From Dictyobacter aurantiacus (lineage in GTDB: Bacteria > Chloroflexota > Ktedonobacteria > Ktedonobacterales > Ktedonobacteraceae): DNA of 64,000 nt. Location: assembly GCF_003967515.1 (NCBI RefSeq), contig NZ_BIFQ01000001.1, positions 1,612,001 through 1,676,000 of the forward strand, written 5' to 3'. This document shows, piece by piece, positions 8,363 to 15,733 of this stretch. Every line of letters starts with the position of its first letter. Position 1 is the first letter of the stretch. The notes beneath the pieces were generated by a model. The model was not told the DNA's origin. It saw only the letters and a list, made by a program, of their open reading frames with translations, and ran no database searches. Made by a program: the position numbers and the translations under genes.

Positions 8363-9768
8363 GCAAGATCTGGCAAAAAGGCTATAGCATCAACGAGCAG
8401 GTGGAGCGCTACACGGCCGCGCAAAATAGTCTGCTCGACAATCGCCTGATTCGGCATGACGTCTGGGGCTCACTGGCCCACGCCATCATGCTGCACCAGA
8501 TTGGAATTCTCGACAACGAAGAGCTCCAATCCCTCAAAAAAGGTCTGAACGAGATCCTTGAGCTAGAGAAAGAAGGCCAATTTGTCATCCAGCCCTCGGA
8601 TGAAGACGTTCACACCAGCATCGAGAACTATCTAACGCAGACGATCGGGACGGCAGGCAAGAATATCCATACCGCCCGCTCACGCAACGACCAGGTGCTG
8701 GTGGATATACGCCTCTACAGCAAAGAGGAGCTAACGCAGACCAGCAAGAAGCTTTTCAATCTCATCACCACGCTTTTGAACTTCGCCGAAGAGCAGATGG
8801 CTACTCCCATGCCCGGCTATACCCACATGCAGCGCGGCATGCTCTCTTCGGTTGGACTGTGGGCCGCCAGCTTCGCCGAGTCCCTCATCGATGATGAGCG
8901 CCTGCTCTCAGCGGCCTACGAGATCAATGATCAGTCACCGCTCGGCTCAGCCGCCGGCTATGGCGTTCCCCTACCCATTGATCGCCAGCTGGTCGCGGAT
9001 CTGCTGGGCTTCGCGCGCGTGCAGAATAACGTCATCTACGTGCAGAATGCCCGTGGCAAGATCGAGGCAGCCATCGTACAGGCGTTGACGCAGATCATGC
9101 TGGATCTGAGCAAGATGGCCCAGGATATGCTGCTCTTTACCACGGCCGAGTATGGCTTTTTCCAGGTGGCGCAGGAGGTATGCACCGGCAGCAGCATCAT
9201 GCCGCAGAAGCGCAACCTGGACATCATGGAACTGGTACGGGGACGCGCCCAAACGATGCTGGCACATCAACAGCATATTCTTGGCATCGTCTGCGGTCTG
9301 CCATCCGGCTTTAACATGGATTATCAGGAGACCAAGCGTCCGCTGATGGAGGCACTGGACCTGGCGCAGGAGAGCATCGACATCTGTTCCCTGGTGATCA
9401 GCAAGATAAGTGTCAACAAAGAAAGACTGCTGAAGGCCTGCACCTTTGAGCTCTTCGCCACCGATCACGCCTACGACATGGTCACCAAAGATCACATGCC
9501 GTTCCGCGACGCCTATCGCATCGTCGGCAAAGAGGTCACGGCCCAGCTCGATCAGCTCCTGCCCCTGCCAACCGAGAGTCAGGAGCAGCTAGTTGAACGT
9601 CTCAAGGCCCGCAGCCATCAGGGCGGTACCGGTAATCCGGGTTTAGAACTGGCACGCCAGCGCCTGGCACAGGCTCAAGAAGACTGGCAGCAGCGCGCCA
9701 CACATTTCACAACCGCAATTCAACAGCTCGTTGGAACATCGCAGATATCCATTCTGGAGGAGGAGTAG
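8359..9768 (+). CDS. argH: Argininosuccinate lyase
   Basis: 469 aa. The ATG at 8359 was chosen because GGAGGAGG precedes it and MSKIWQKGYS matches family N-termini. It splits argininosuccinate into arginine and fumarate, the last step of arginine synthesis. It shows the TARSRNDQVLVDIRLY motif, PGYTHMQRGM, and the fumarase/aspartase superfamily signature GSSIMPQKRN containing the catalytic Ser. Its size is near the usual 460 aa. The gene order is argH then argG, with only two bases between the argH stop and the argG start. Transcription is controlled by the upstream Arg T-box. Confidence 0.95.
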   Translation: MSKIWQKGYSINEQVERYTAAQNSLLDNRLIRHDVWGSLAHAIMLHQIGILDNEELQSLKKGLNEILELEKEGQFVIQPSDEDVHTSIENYLTQTIGTAGKNIHTARSRNDQVLVDIRLYSKEELTQTSKKLFNLITTLLNFAEEQMATPMPGYTHMQRGMLSSVGLWAASFAESLIDDERLLSAAYEINDQSPLGSAAGYGVPLPIDRQLVADLLGFARVQNNVIYVQNARGKIEAAIVQALTQIMLDLSKMAQDMLLFTTAEYGFFQVAQEVCTGSSIMPQKRNLDIMELVRGRAQTMLAHQQHILGIVCGLPSGFNMDYQETKRPLMEALDLAQESIDICSLVISKISVNKERLLKACTFELFATDHAYDMVTKDHMPFRDAYRIVGKEVTAQLDQLLPLPTESQEQLVERLKARSHQGGTGNPGLELARQRLAQAQEDWQQRATHFTTAIQQLVGTSQISILEEE

Positions 9769-9770
9769 CT

Positions 9771-11042
9771 ATGCCATCTGTTGTACTCGCATATTCTGGT
9801 GGACTTGATACCTCAGTCGCCATTCGCTGGATCAAAGAGAAATACGACCTGGACGTAATCGCCGTCACCATCGATGTTGGCAATGAGCGCAACATGCAGG
9901 AGATCGCCGATCGCGCCACTCAAATCGGAGCCATCAAGTCCATGATCGTGGATGGGCGTGAAGATTTTGTGCGCTATTTTGTCTGGCCCGCCCTGCAAGC
10001 CGGCGCCATCTACGAGGGACAGTATCCCCTGGCCACAGCGCTGGCCCGTCCCCTGATCGCGCGCCTGCTGGTTGAGGTAGCACGCCAGGAGGGCGCGGTC
10101 GCTGTGGCCCATGGCTGTACGGGCAAGGGCAACGACCAGGTGCGCTTCGACGTCTCGATCAATACGCTGGCACCCGACCTCAAAATCATCGCGCCGGTGC
10201 GCGAATGGAGCATGACGCGCGACAACGAGATCGCCTATGCCGCCGAGCACAACATGCCGATCAAGGTCAGCAACGCCAGCCCCTACTCGGTCGACCAGAA
10301 CCTGTGGGGGCGCAGCATCGAATGCGGCATCCTGGAAGATCCCTGGGCCGAGCCACCGGCCGACGTCTTCGCCTGGACCAGCGATCCCGACACCATGGAC
10401 GCCCTGGAGCCCAAATACTATGAGATCAGCTTCCAGAACGGTATCCCGGTCGCCCTCAACGGCGAAGAGATGCCCGGCTATGTCCTGATCGAGACCCTCA
10501 ACAGCGAGGCCGGCAAGTACGGTATTGGACGCATCGACCACATCGAGAACCGCCTGGTCGGCATCAAGTCGCGCGAGATCTACGAGGCGCCAGCCGCCGT
10601 GGTGCTGCACACCGCCCACAGCGCCCTCGAAAGCCTGACCCTGAGCCGCGAGCAGATCCGCTTCAAAGAGACGATCGCCTCCGAGTACGCGCGCCTGATC
10701 TACAACGGACAGTGGTATAGCGCCCTGCACCAGGACCTGGCCGCGTACGTCCAGAGCACGCAGCGCTTCGTCAGCGGCACGGTACGCGTCAAGCTGTCGC
10801 GCGGCCGCTGCCAGATCGTTGGCCGCAAATCCGACCACTCGCTCTACGATCATGGCCTGGCCACCTACGACAGTGGAGACCAGTTCGACCACAACGCCGC
10901 CCTCGGCTTCATCAAGCTCTGGGCGCTGCCGCTGAGCACTCAGGCCCAGGCCCAGCTGCTCCCCTCCATCGGCTTCGAGGGCAACCTCCTCAACACCGGC
11001 GAAGGCAAGGTGCAAATCTCCACCAACCCCAGGTCTGAATAG
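9771..11042 (+). CDS. argG: Argininosuccinate synthase
   Basis: 423 aa with ATG at 9771 and GGAGGAG overlapping the end of argH. It joins citrulline and aspartate using ATP to form argininosuccinate. The N-terminal ATP-pyrophosphatase loop is VLAYSGGLDTS; the citrulline/aspartate site region includes AVAHGCTGKGNDQVRF, and SVDQNLWGRSIECG is also typical. It is slightly longer than the common 400 aa. It ends at a 36-bp palindrome that starts within its stop codon and separates it from the convergent FemX-like gene. Confidence 0.96.
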   Translation: MPSVVLAYSGGLDTSVAIRWIKEKYDLDVIAVTIDVGNERNMQEIADRATQIGAIKSMIVDGREDFVRYFVWPALQAGAIYEGQYPLATALARPLIARLLVEVARQEGAVAVAHGCTGKGNDQVRFDVSINTLAPDLKIIAPVREWSMTRDNEIAYAAEHNMPIKVSNASPYSVDQNLWGRSIECGILEDPWAEPPADVFAWTSDPDTMDALEPKYYEISFQNGIPVALNGEEMPGYVLIETLNSEAGKYGIGRIDHIENRLVGIKSREIYEAPAAVVLHTAHSALESLTLSREQIRFKETIASEYARLIYNGQWYSALHQDLAAYVQSTQRFVSGTVRVKLSRGRCQIVGRKSDHSLYDHGLATYDSGDQFDHNAALGFIKLWALPLSTQAQAQLLPSIGFEGNLLNTGEGKVQISTNPRSE

Positions 11043-11114
11043 CAGGCAAAAAGCAGAAGAGTGCGGGAGGGGCGGCCAGCCGCCCCTCCCGCACTCTTCT
11101 GCTTTTTGCCTGCT
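11041..11114. terminator. 36-bp perfect palindrome, bidirectional terminator
   Basis: The arm 11041-11076 is exactly complementary to 11079-11114 with only CA between. The stem is GC-rich inside (GCGGGAGGGGCGGC) and its outer part has AAAAA/TTTTT, so RNA from either direction forms a strong hairpin ending in U-rich sequence. It lies between convergent argG and the FemX-like gene and includes the last two bases of the argG stop. Confidence 0.8.
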
Positions 11115-11130
11115 TGATACATCCTCTTAT

Positions 11131-12225
11131 CTATGCATGGGTGGGTTCGGGAGCCTTCTCCTGTTGAGCTTCTTCTTTGTGATTCTGGCGAGCGGCACGC
11201 CACTTTTTGAAATCCAGCATGCGCTTGTAGGCCTGGTAGAGGAATGGGTTGTAGGGCAGGTCGTAGCCGGGCATCGCGGTACGCGCGAAGCCGTTGAAGC
11301 CGCGCTTGAAGGTATAGACGCCCCACAGCGGATCTTTGCGGGCCTCCGGCTCTTCCAGGGTGGTGGGAATGCCCAGGAAGTTGTAGTATTCGCAGCCATG
11401 AGCTTTGGCCCACTGCATGCCGGTCCATTGCAACAGGTGATTGGGCATGACGTTGCGACCTTTGGTCAGGGACGCACCATAGCGATACCAGCACCATTTG
11501 CCCATGCGCATCAGGACGATGGCCGCGATCGGCTTGCCCTCGTGCTCGGCGATCAACATGGCGTAGCGATCGCCCTCAGAAAATAGCTTCTCCACCAGCT
11601 CGAAGTGCTCGATGCTGTGAATATAGAACTGATCGCGCTCACTGGTCTCCTGCAGGATACGATAGAAGGCCTCCATATCCGCCCGGCCATTGGCCTCGCG
11701 CACCGTGACACCTTTACGGGATGCCAGGCGAATGTTATAGCGCCACTTCTCTTTCATGTTGGCCAGGATCTCTTTTTCATCTGGCCGGATATCCAGAATC
11801 CATTCGCTGCGAATGTGCAGGAACTGAGTCGAGGGCTTGAAGCCGCGACGAGTCAGGGCCGAGGTCCAGGTGGTATCGCCCACGTCGGCTCCCGGCTCAA
11901 GCTTGAGCATAAAGGCCCCCTTCTTACGGGCCTCGCTCTTAACGAAGTTGAGCAGCACATTCATCGCTGGCGAATCGGGATCATCGATCACGGGACCGCG
12001 TGGCGCATAGAAGAAACTGCTACGCAAAAGCGGCATCTTGACCAGCAGGAGCAGCATGGCCGCGCAGAGATCGCCCTGCTCATCGACCACGCCGACATGA
12101 AACGCCTGTGAACCGACATCCTTCGACAGCTCACCCCACTCATAAGACTGGGTGATATTTCCGTAGGGGGACTTCTCCACGAAGTCGTTCCACTGCTGTC
12201 GATCAGTAATGAAACGTGCTTCCAT
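11131..12225 (-). CDS. FemAB/FemX-type peptidoglycan aminoacyltransferase
   Basis: 364 aa. The ATG at 12225 has GAGGAG upstream; the longer open frame lacks a ribosome site. It is a double GNAT fold: the first half has QSYEWGELSKDVG and FFYAPRGPVID, the second EKWRYNIRLASRKGV, then VLMRMGKWCWYRYGAS, MPNHLLQWTGMQWAKAHGCEYYNFLGIP and LWGVYTFKRGF. These are hallmark blocks of the FemABX family, which adds the interpeptide bridge residue(s) to lipid II from aminoacyl-tRNA. This fits a Gram-positive-type wall. The Lys/Glu-rich C-terminus is not conserved. Which amino acid it transfers cannot be told. Confidence 0.85.
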   Translation of the reverse strand: MEARFITDRQQWNDFVEKSPYGNITQSYEWGELSKDVGSQAFHVGVVDEQGDLCAAMLLLLVKMPLLRSSFFYAPRGPVIDDPDSPAMNVLLNFVKSEARKKGAFMLKLEPGADVGDTTWTSALTRRGFKPSTQFLHIRSEWILDIRPDEKEILANMKEKWRYNIRLASRKGVTVREANGRADMEAFYRILQETSERDQFYIHSIEHFELVEKLFSEGDRYAMLIAEHEGKPIAAIVLMRMGKWCWYRYGASLTKGRNVMPNHLLQWTGMQWAKAHGCEYYNFLGIPTTLEEPEARKDPLWGVYTFKRGFNGFARTAMPGYDLPYNPFLYQAYKRMLDFKKWRAARQNHKEEAQQEKAPEPTHA

Positions 12226-12342
12226 CTTTTTCTTCTCCTCTATTGCAACCTGATAGGCTGAGAGTCTTATCACGACTAGCACAGGCCAGGGCACCTCTCA
12301 GACAAATAAGCAGAGGAGACACACAGCAGCCATGCTAGAATA

Positions 12343-12741
12343 TTAACTAGCGGATCCTGGTGAGTAATATACTCCTACGCCAGGTTGTTTTTGTGCCTGG
12401 GTCCAGACATCCCAGATATAGAACACTCGGTCTGTACTGGTCGATATCTTCAAGCTTGCGTCAGGCAGCCAATCCAGCACAGCGCTCATAGTTTCCCGAT
12501 AGATGAAGACAGCATACCGGGTGCGCACATTCCATATATGAATATCCCGGCCTTCGCCCGTTAATGTCATCAATTGCGCCTCAGAAGAGCACGTCAGGGC
12601 CGTAATCTCTTCCGCCTGACGATAGCAGCCCAGATTACAGGTTAGAGAGGGATCGTGACCTGCGCGATAATCCCATACCTGCTCCATATGGGCTGGACCA
12701 GCACCCACGATCGAAGTCAACCACGAAAAAAAACTTTCCAC
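12343..12741 (-). CDS. Short WD40-repeat-like protein, possibly a gene remnant
   Basis: 132 aa from a GTG start. Two WD40-type blades can be seen: AEEITALTCSSEAQLMTLTG followed by IHIWNV, then MSAVLDWLPDASLKISTSTD followed by FYIWDV. A WD40 propeller normally needs six to eight blades, so two in isolation suggest a fragment of a longer gene. Upstream sequence in other frames shows no further blades. Function unknown; confidence that it is expressed as a protein is low. Confidence 0.4.
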   Translation of the reverse strand: MESFFSWLTSIVGAGPAHMEQVWDYRAGHDPSLTCNLGCYRQAEEITALTCSSEAQLMTLTGEGRDIHIWNVRTRYAVFIYRETMSAVLDWLPDASLKISTSTDRVFYIWDVWTQAQKQPGVGVYYSPGSAS

Positions 12742-12984
12742 ACCTACACCTCATCTTCGACCAATCAATCGCAGGAATGTATACACCTGACAAGTAGCGT
12801 GGCAACACTCCAGTTGAATTTGCGCCGCCTTCACTCATCTGATTGAAAGGTATGATGTTATCGGGTCCAGTTTATCATGCAGTAGGATAAATCGCTACCA
12901 ATTAAAACTTATGTCGCATGCGCTGGCCTCTTTCTTTGCGCAGGCGTCCGCGACCATCCATAGAGCGTATCCAGGTGCGAAAAG

Positions 12985-13175
12985 GGGTGCAGGGTTCTCC
13001 CTGCCGGGGTGTGGGGTGTCCCCACGCTCTCCTTTCTCCTCTCGCGCCGCAGGCGGCGCGAAAAAGAGAAAAAGAAGTTTTGTGGGGACTTGAGCATGCT
13101 CCCAGCATGCTCGCCCACACCCCGGCAGGAGGGCTGGCCGCCCTCCTGCACCTCCCGCTTTAGGGGTGCAGGGGT
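12985..13175. repeat. GC-rich repeat family C, copy 2, in a gene-free stretch (12850-13260)
   Basis: Dense hairpins: GCAGGGTTCTCCCTGC, GCGCCGCAGGCGGCGC, GAGCATGCTCCCAGCATGCTC, and the CGGCAGGAGGGCT-(GG)-CCGCCCTCCTGC unit shared with 5910-5948. Short ORFs across it are low-complexity readings of the repeat. It abuts the IscB element on the left. Confidence 0.5.
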
Positions 13176-13240
13176 GTGGGCCTTCATCTTACATTCACAC
13201 CTATTGAGGCCACGCCTTTTCATAATGCGGGGAAAGGGGC

Positions 13241-13246
13241 TATAAT
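13241..13246 (+). promoter_or_regulatory. Possible -10 box (TATAAT) in front of the IscB element
   Basis: TATAAT is preceded at about 17 bp by CTTTTC (weak -35). It may drive the omega RNA, and before insertion it may have belonged to the nitroreductase gene whose start is now on the far side of the element. Confidence 0.35.
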
Positions 13247-13269
13247 ACACCTTAGCGATAGCAAACGTA

Positions 13270-13560
13270 TAGACGGTAAAAAAACTTCCCGGGCGGCAGC
13301 GCCATTATGGGTGGAAGAGAAAGTTTAGAGCAGGTCAGGAACCTCACGCCTCAAGGCGGAGGCTTGTTGCGGCAAGCCTGAACCTGACCAGTCTTGGTCT
13401 TGGAAGAGAGACTCCGTTCGGGGAGAAAATAGGTACGGCGGGGTGCATGCCAGCTCCGCCCTCTACGGTCAATCATTAAACAGGTGGACGAGGTCAAGCC
13501 AGTGTGGTTGACGTCAAACCTTCTCGAACATTGACGAGGCACCCATTACCCTGGAAACAG
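13270..13560 (+). ncRNA. Omega RNA (HEARO-type) guide scaffold of IscB
   Basis: The roughly 300 bases before iscB hold a chain of hairpins: CTTCC...GGAAG around GGCGGCAGCGCC, a multiloop closed by GGTCAGG/CCTGACC that contains GCCTCAAGGC and AGGCTTG-TTGCGG-CAAGCCT, then CTCC-GTTCG-GGAG, and GGCGGGG...GCTCCGCC. HEARO/omega RNAs occupy this place upstream of iscB. In known systems the guide is the 5' end of the RNA and comes from sequence flanking the element, so it would lie around 13255-13275 here. Confidence 0.75.
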
Positions 13561-13585
13561 GAGGCTCTGAAAGGAGCAAAACTGT

Positions 13586-14896
13586 ATGTCACATGTGTTC
13601 GTGGTTGATACGAACAGGACGCCACTCAACCCGGTGCATCCAGGAGAGGCACGACGCCTGCTCTCGCACGGCAAGGCGGCGGTCCTCAAGCGATATCCCT
13701 TCACCATCATCCTGAAACAGGCCATCATCACACCACAGGTCACCGGCCTGCGCGTGAAGGTTGACCCGGGTTCACGGACTACTGGCATTGCTGTTGTCAA
13801 CGATACCTCGGGTCAGGTCGTGTTCGCGGCAGAGCTCACCCATCGGGGACAAGCCATCAAAGCCAACCTGGACGCTCGACGCCGCGTTCGCCGCAGTCGC
13901 AGACAGCGCAAAACACGCTATCGTAAGGCTCGCTGGCGGAACCGTCGCATCAAGAAAGGATGGCTCCCCCCCTCGCTTGGCAGTCGCCTTGAGAACATAT
14001 GCACCTGGGTCCGTCGCCTTTGCCAGCTCTGTGTGGTGACCGCCAGTAGCATGGAGTTGGTCCGGTTCGATATGCAACGCATGGAGAACCCGGATATTGC
14101 CGGGGTGGAATATCAGCAAGGCACATTGATGGGATACGAGGTGCGGGAGTACCTCCTGGAGAAGTGGGGCAGGCAATGCGCCTACTGTGGGGTGAAGGAC
14201 GTCCCCTTGGAAATTGAGCACATCCACTCCCGTGCTCACGGCGGGACGAACCGGATTGCCAATCTCACGGTGGCGTGCGTGCCATGCAATCGAGCCAAAG
14301 GGAACCGAGACATCACCAACTTTTTGCACCAGAAACCGGAAGTGCTGGCGCGCATCCTGACGCAGGCCAAACATCCGCTCAAGGATGCGGCTGCCGTCAA
14401 CACCACACGGTGGGCGCTCCTGGATCGCCTCACAGCCACGGGGTTGCCCGTGGAAACCGGATCGGGTGGGGTGACCAAGTTCAATCGGACGCAGCGCGAG
14501 ATCCCCAAGACCCATTGGAGTGATGCGGCCTGTGTGGGAGCAAGCACACCACCGGTGCTCAAGACAACCGGTGTGGTTCCGCTGCTCATCCGTGCCACCG
14601 GCCACGGCAGTCGGCAGATGTGTTTGATGAGCGCGTATGGGTTTCCCAGAACAGCGGCCAAGGGAGCCAGGAGAGTCCAGGGGTTCCAGACCGGTGACCT
14701 GGTGAAAGCGGTGGTTCCTACGGGCAAGAAGCAGGGCACCTATTGGGGACGCGTTGCCGTCCGAAGCAGCGGCTCCTTTAATATCAAAACGAGCACCGCG
14801 ACGATACAGGGCATTTCTTACCGACATTGCCAGATGCTTCAGCGAAGTGATGGCTATACTTACACCACAGGAGGCGCACTTCCTCCCCATGCCTGA
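13586..14896 (+). CDS. iscB: IscB RNA-guided nuclease (Cas9 ancestor family)
   Basis: 436 aa; ATG with AAAGGAG at nine bases. Order of parts: PLMP-type N-terminus (VFVVDTNRTPLNPVHPGEAR, then KRYPFTI), RuvC-I VDPGSRTTGIAVV (Asp60), Arg-rich bridge helix (RRRVRRSRRQRKTRYRKARW), RuvC-II SSMELVRFD (Glu157), HNH domain with CAYC (198-201), EIEHIHSRAHGG (His212), NLTVACVPCN (Asn226, Cys231/234), RuvC-III HWSDAACVG (Asp313), then a C-terminal domain with CLMSAYGFPR. All expected catalytic residues are present, so the nuclease looks active. IscB uses the adjacent omega RNA to cut DNA next to a target-adjacent motif and helps its IS200/IS605-type transposon persist. The HNH has Glu where Asp is commoner before the His. 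Confidence 0.93.
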   Translation: MSHVFVVDTNRTPLNPVHPGEARRLLSHGKAAVLKRYPFTIILKQAIITPQVTGLRVKVDPGSRTTGIAVVNDTSGQVVFAAELTHRGQAIKANLDARRRVRRSRRQRKTRYRKARWRNRRIKKGWLPPSLGSRLENICTWVRRLCQLCVVTASSMELVRFDMQRMENPDIAGVEYQQGTLMGYEVREYLLEKWGRQCAYCGVKDVPLEIEHIHSRAHGGTNRIANLTVACVPCNRAKGNRDITNFLHQKPEVLARILTQAKHPLKDAAAVNTTRWALLDRLTATGLPVETGSGGVTKFNRTQREIPKTHWSDAACVGASTPPVLKTTGVVPLLIRATGHGSRQMCLMSAYGFPRTAAKGARRVQGFQTGDLVKAVVPTGKKQGTYWGRVAVRSSGSFNIKTSTATIQGISYRHCQMLQRSDGYTYTTGGALPPHA

Positions 14897-14925
14897 AGGC
14901 AGGGGTTTCCGTGCGATTGATATTG

Positions 14926-15495
14926 ATGACAACAATTTTTGAAACGATCAAGCGGCGGCGCAGTATTGGTAAGATGACGGACCAGGTGCCGACGCATGAA
15001 CAGGTTGAGCGCATTCTGGAGGCGGCCACACACGCCCCCAATCATCATAAAACCGAGCCATGGAAGTTTTTCGTGGTAAGCGGTAAGGCGCGTGTCGAGA
15101 TGGGGGATGTGATGGCCCAGGCCCTGGCAGAACGTCATAAAGACGAGCCCCATCTTTGCACCCCGGCCAGCCTGGATAAGGAGCGGAACAAACCATTGCG
15201 CTCGCCTATCCTGATCGCGGTAGCCTCCAAAGCGCCAGAACAGGGCAACGTACTCGCCATTGAAAACATCGAGGCGACGGCAGCAGCTGTACAGAACATG
15301 CTGCTGACTGCTGAGGAGATGGGGCTGGCCGCCATGTGGCGTACCGGGGACGCGGCCTATGATCCCCGCGTCAAGCGCTGGTTTGGACTGGCACCAGAAG
15401 ATCAGCTGGTCGCCTTTGTCTACCTTGGCTATCCGGCTATCCAGGCCAGCGAACGCCACCCTGCGCCAGCGGACAACAAAACCGTCTGGCTCTAG
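14926..15495 (+). CDS. Nitroreductase family protein
   Basis: 189 aa from the ATG at 14926. MTTIFETIKRRRSIGKMTDQ is the standard N-terminus with FMN-binding Arg-Arg-Ser; APNHHKTEPWKFFVV and EEMGLAAMWRTG are further FMN-pocket motifs. These FMN enzymes reduce nitro compounds or quinones with NAD(P)H; the substrate is unknown. The IscB element ends about ten bases before the start codon, so the native ribosome site and promoter were probably displaced; no Shine-Dalgarno is visible. Expression may now depend on read-through from iscB or on non-canonical initiation. A terminator follows. Confidence 0.88.
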   Translation: MTTIFETIKRRRSIGKMTDQVPTHEQVERILEAATHAPNHHKTEPWKFFVVSGKARVEMGDVMAQALAERHKDEPHLCTPASLDKERNKPLRSPILIAVASKAPEQGNVLAIENIEATAAAVQNMLLTAEEMGLAAMWRTGDAAYDPRVKRWFGLAPEDQLVAFVYLGYPAIQASERHPAPADNKTVWL

Positions 15496-15568
15496 CAGCA
15501 GGCAGCATATGTTACCTCGCTGCATCCACTTCATAGTCAGCCTGCTTTTTGACGGCTAATCCGCAAGG

Positions 15569-15600
15569 ACCCCGAGTTTTTTGTTGGGAAAACTCGGGGT
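15569..15600 (+). terminator. Terminator after nitroreductase
   Basis: ACCCCGAGTTTT (15569-15580) pairs with AAAACTCGGGGT (15589-15600) around an 8-nt loop. The T-run forms part of the stem. Confidence 0.65.
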
Positions 15601-15733
15601 AATTTCATGATATTTACCGCAAGACGCTCTTCTCGTCACGTATACATTAAATAGCCCTACTCATACAGACCATTGTTTACGTTTTATATAATAGATAACT
15701 CATTTATCATGTATGTAGCATAGGATGATAATT

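Larger units (their letters stand above)
13260..14918 (+). mobile_element. IscB (OMEGA) element of IS200/IS605 type, without TnpA
   Basis: It consists of an omega-RNA region, iscB, and a right-end hairpin. The right end pairs CGCAC (14875-14879) with GTGCG (14911-14915) and, inside, CCCC-AT-GCCT with AGGC-A-GGGG, typical of IS605-like subterminal hairpins; the iscB stop codon lies in it. No Y1 transposase gene is present, so movement would depend on a TnpA elsewhere. The left boundary is placed at the start of structured RNA and is uncertain by tens of bases. Confidence 0.75.

Noticed and set aside
9813..11015. 400-codon minus-strand open frame over argG
   Set aside because: Antisense shadow of argG, Val/Asp/Gly-biased translation and no ribosome site.
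12902..13250. Several overlapping short ORFs on both strands
   Set aside because: They translate the GC-rich hairpin repeat (family C) and have no start signals or recognisable content.
13772..14935. 387-codon minus-strand open frame over iscB
   Set aside because: Antisense to an unmistakable IscB, with no family motifs of its own.
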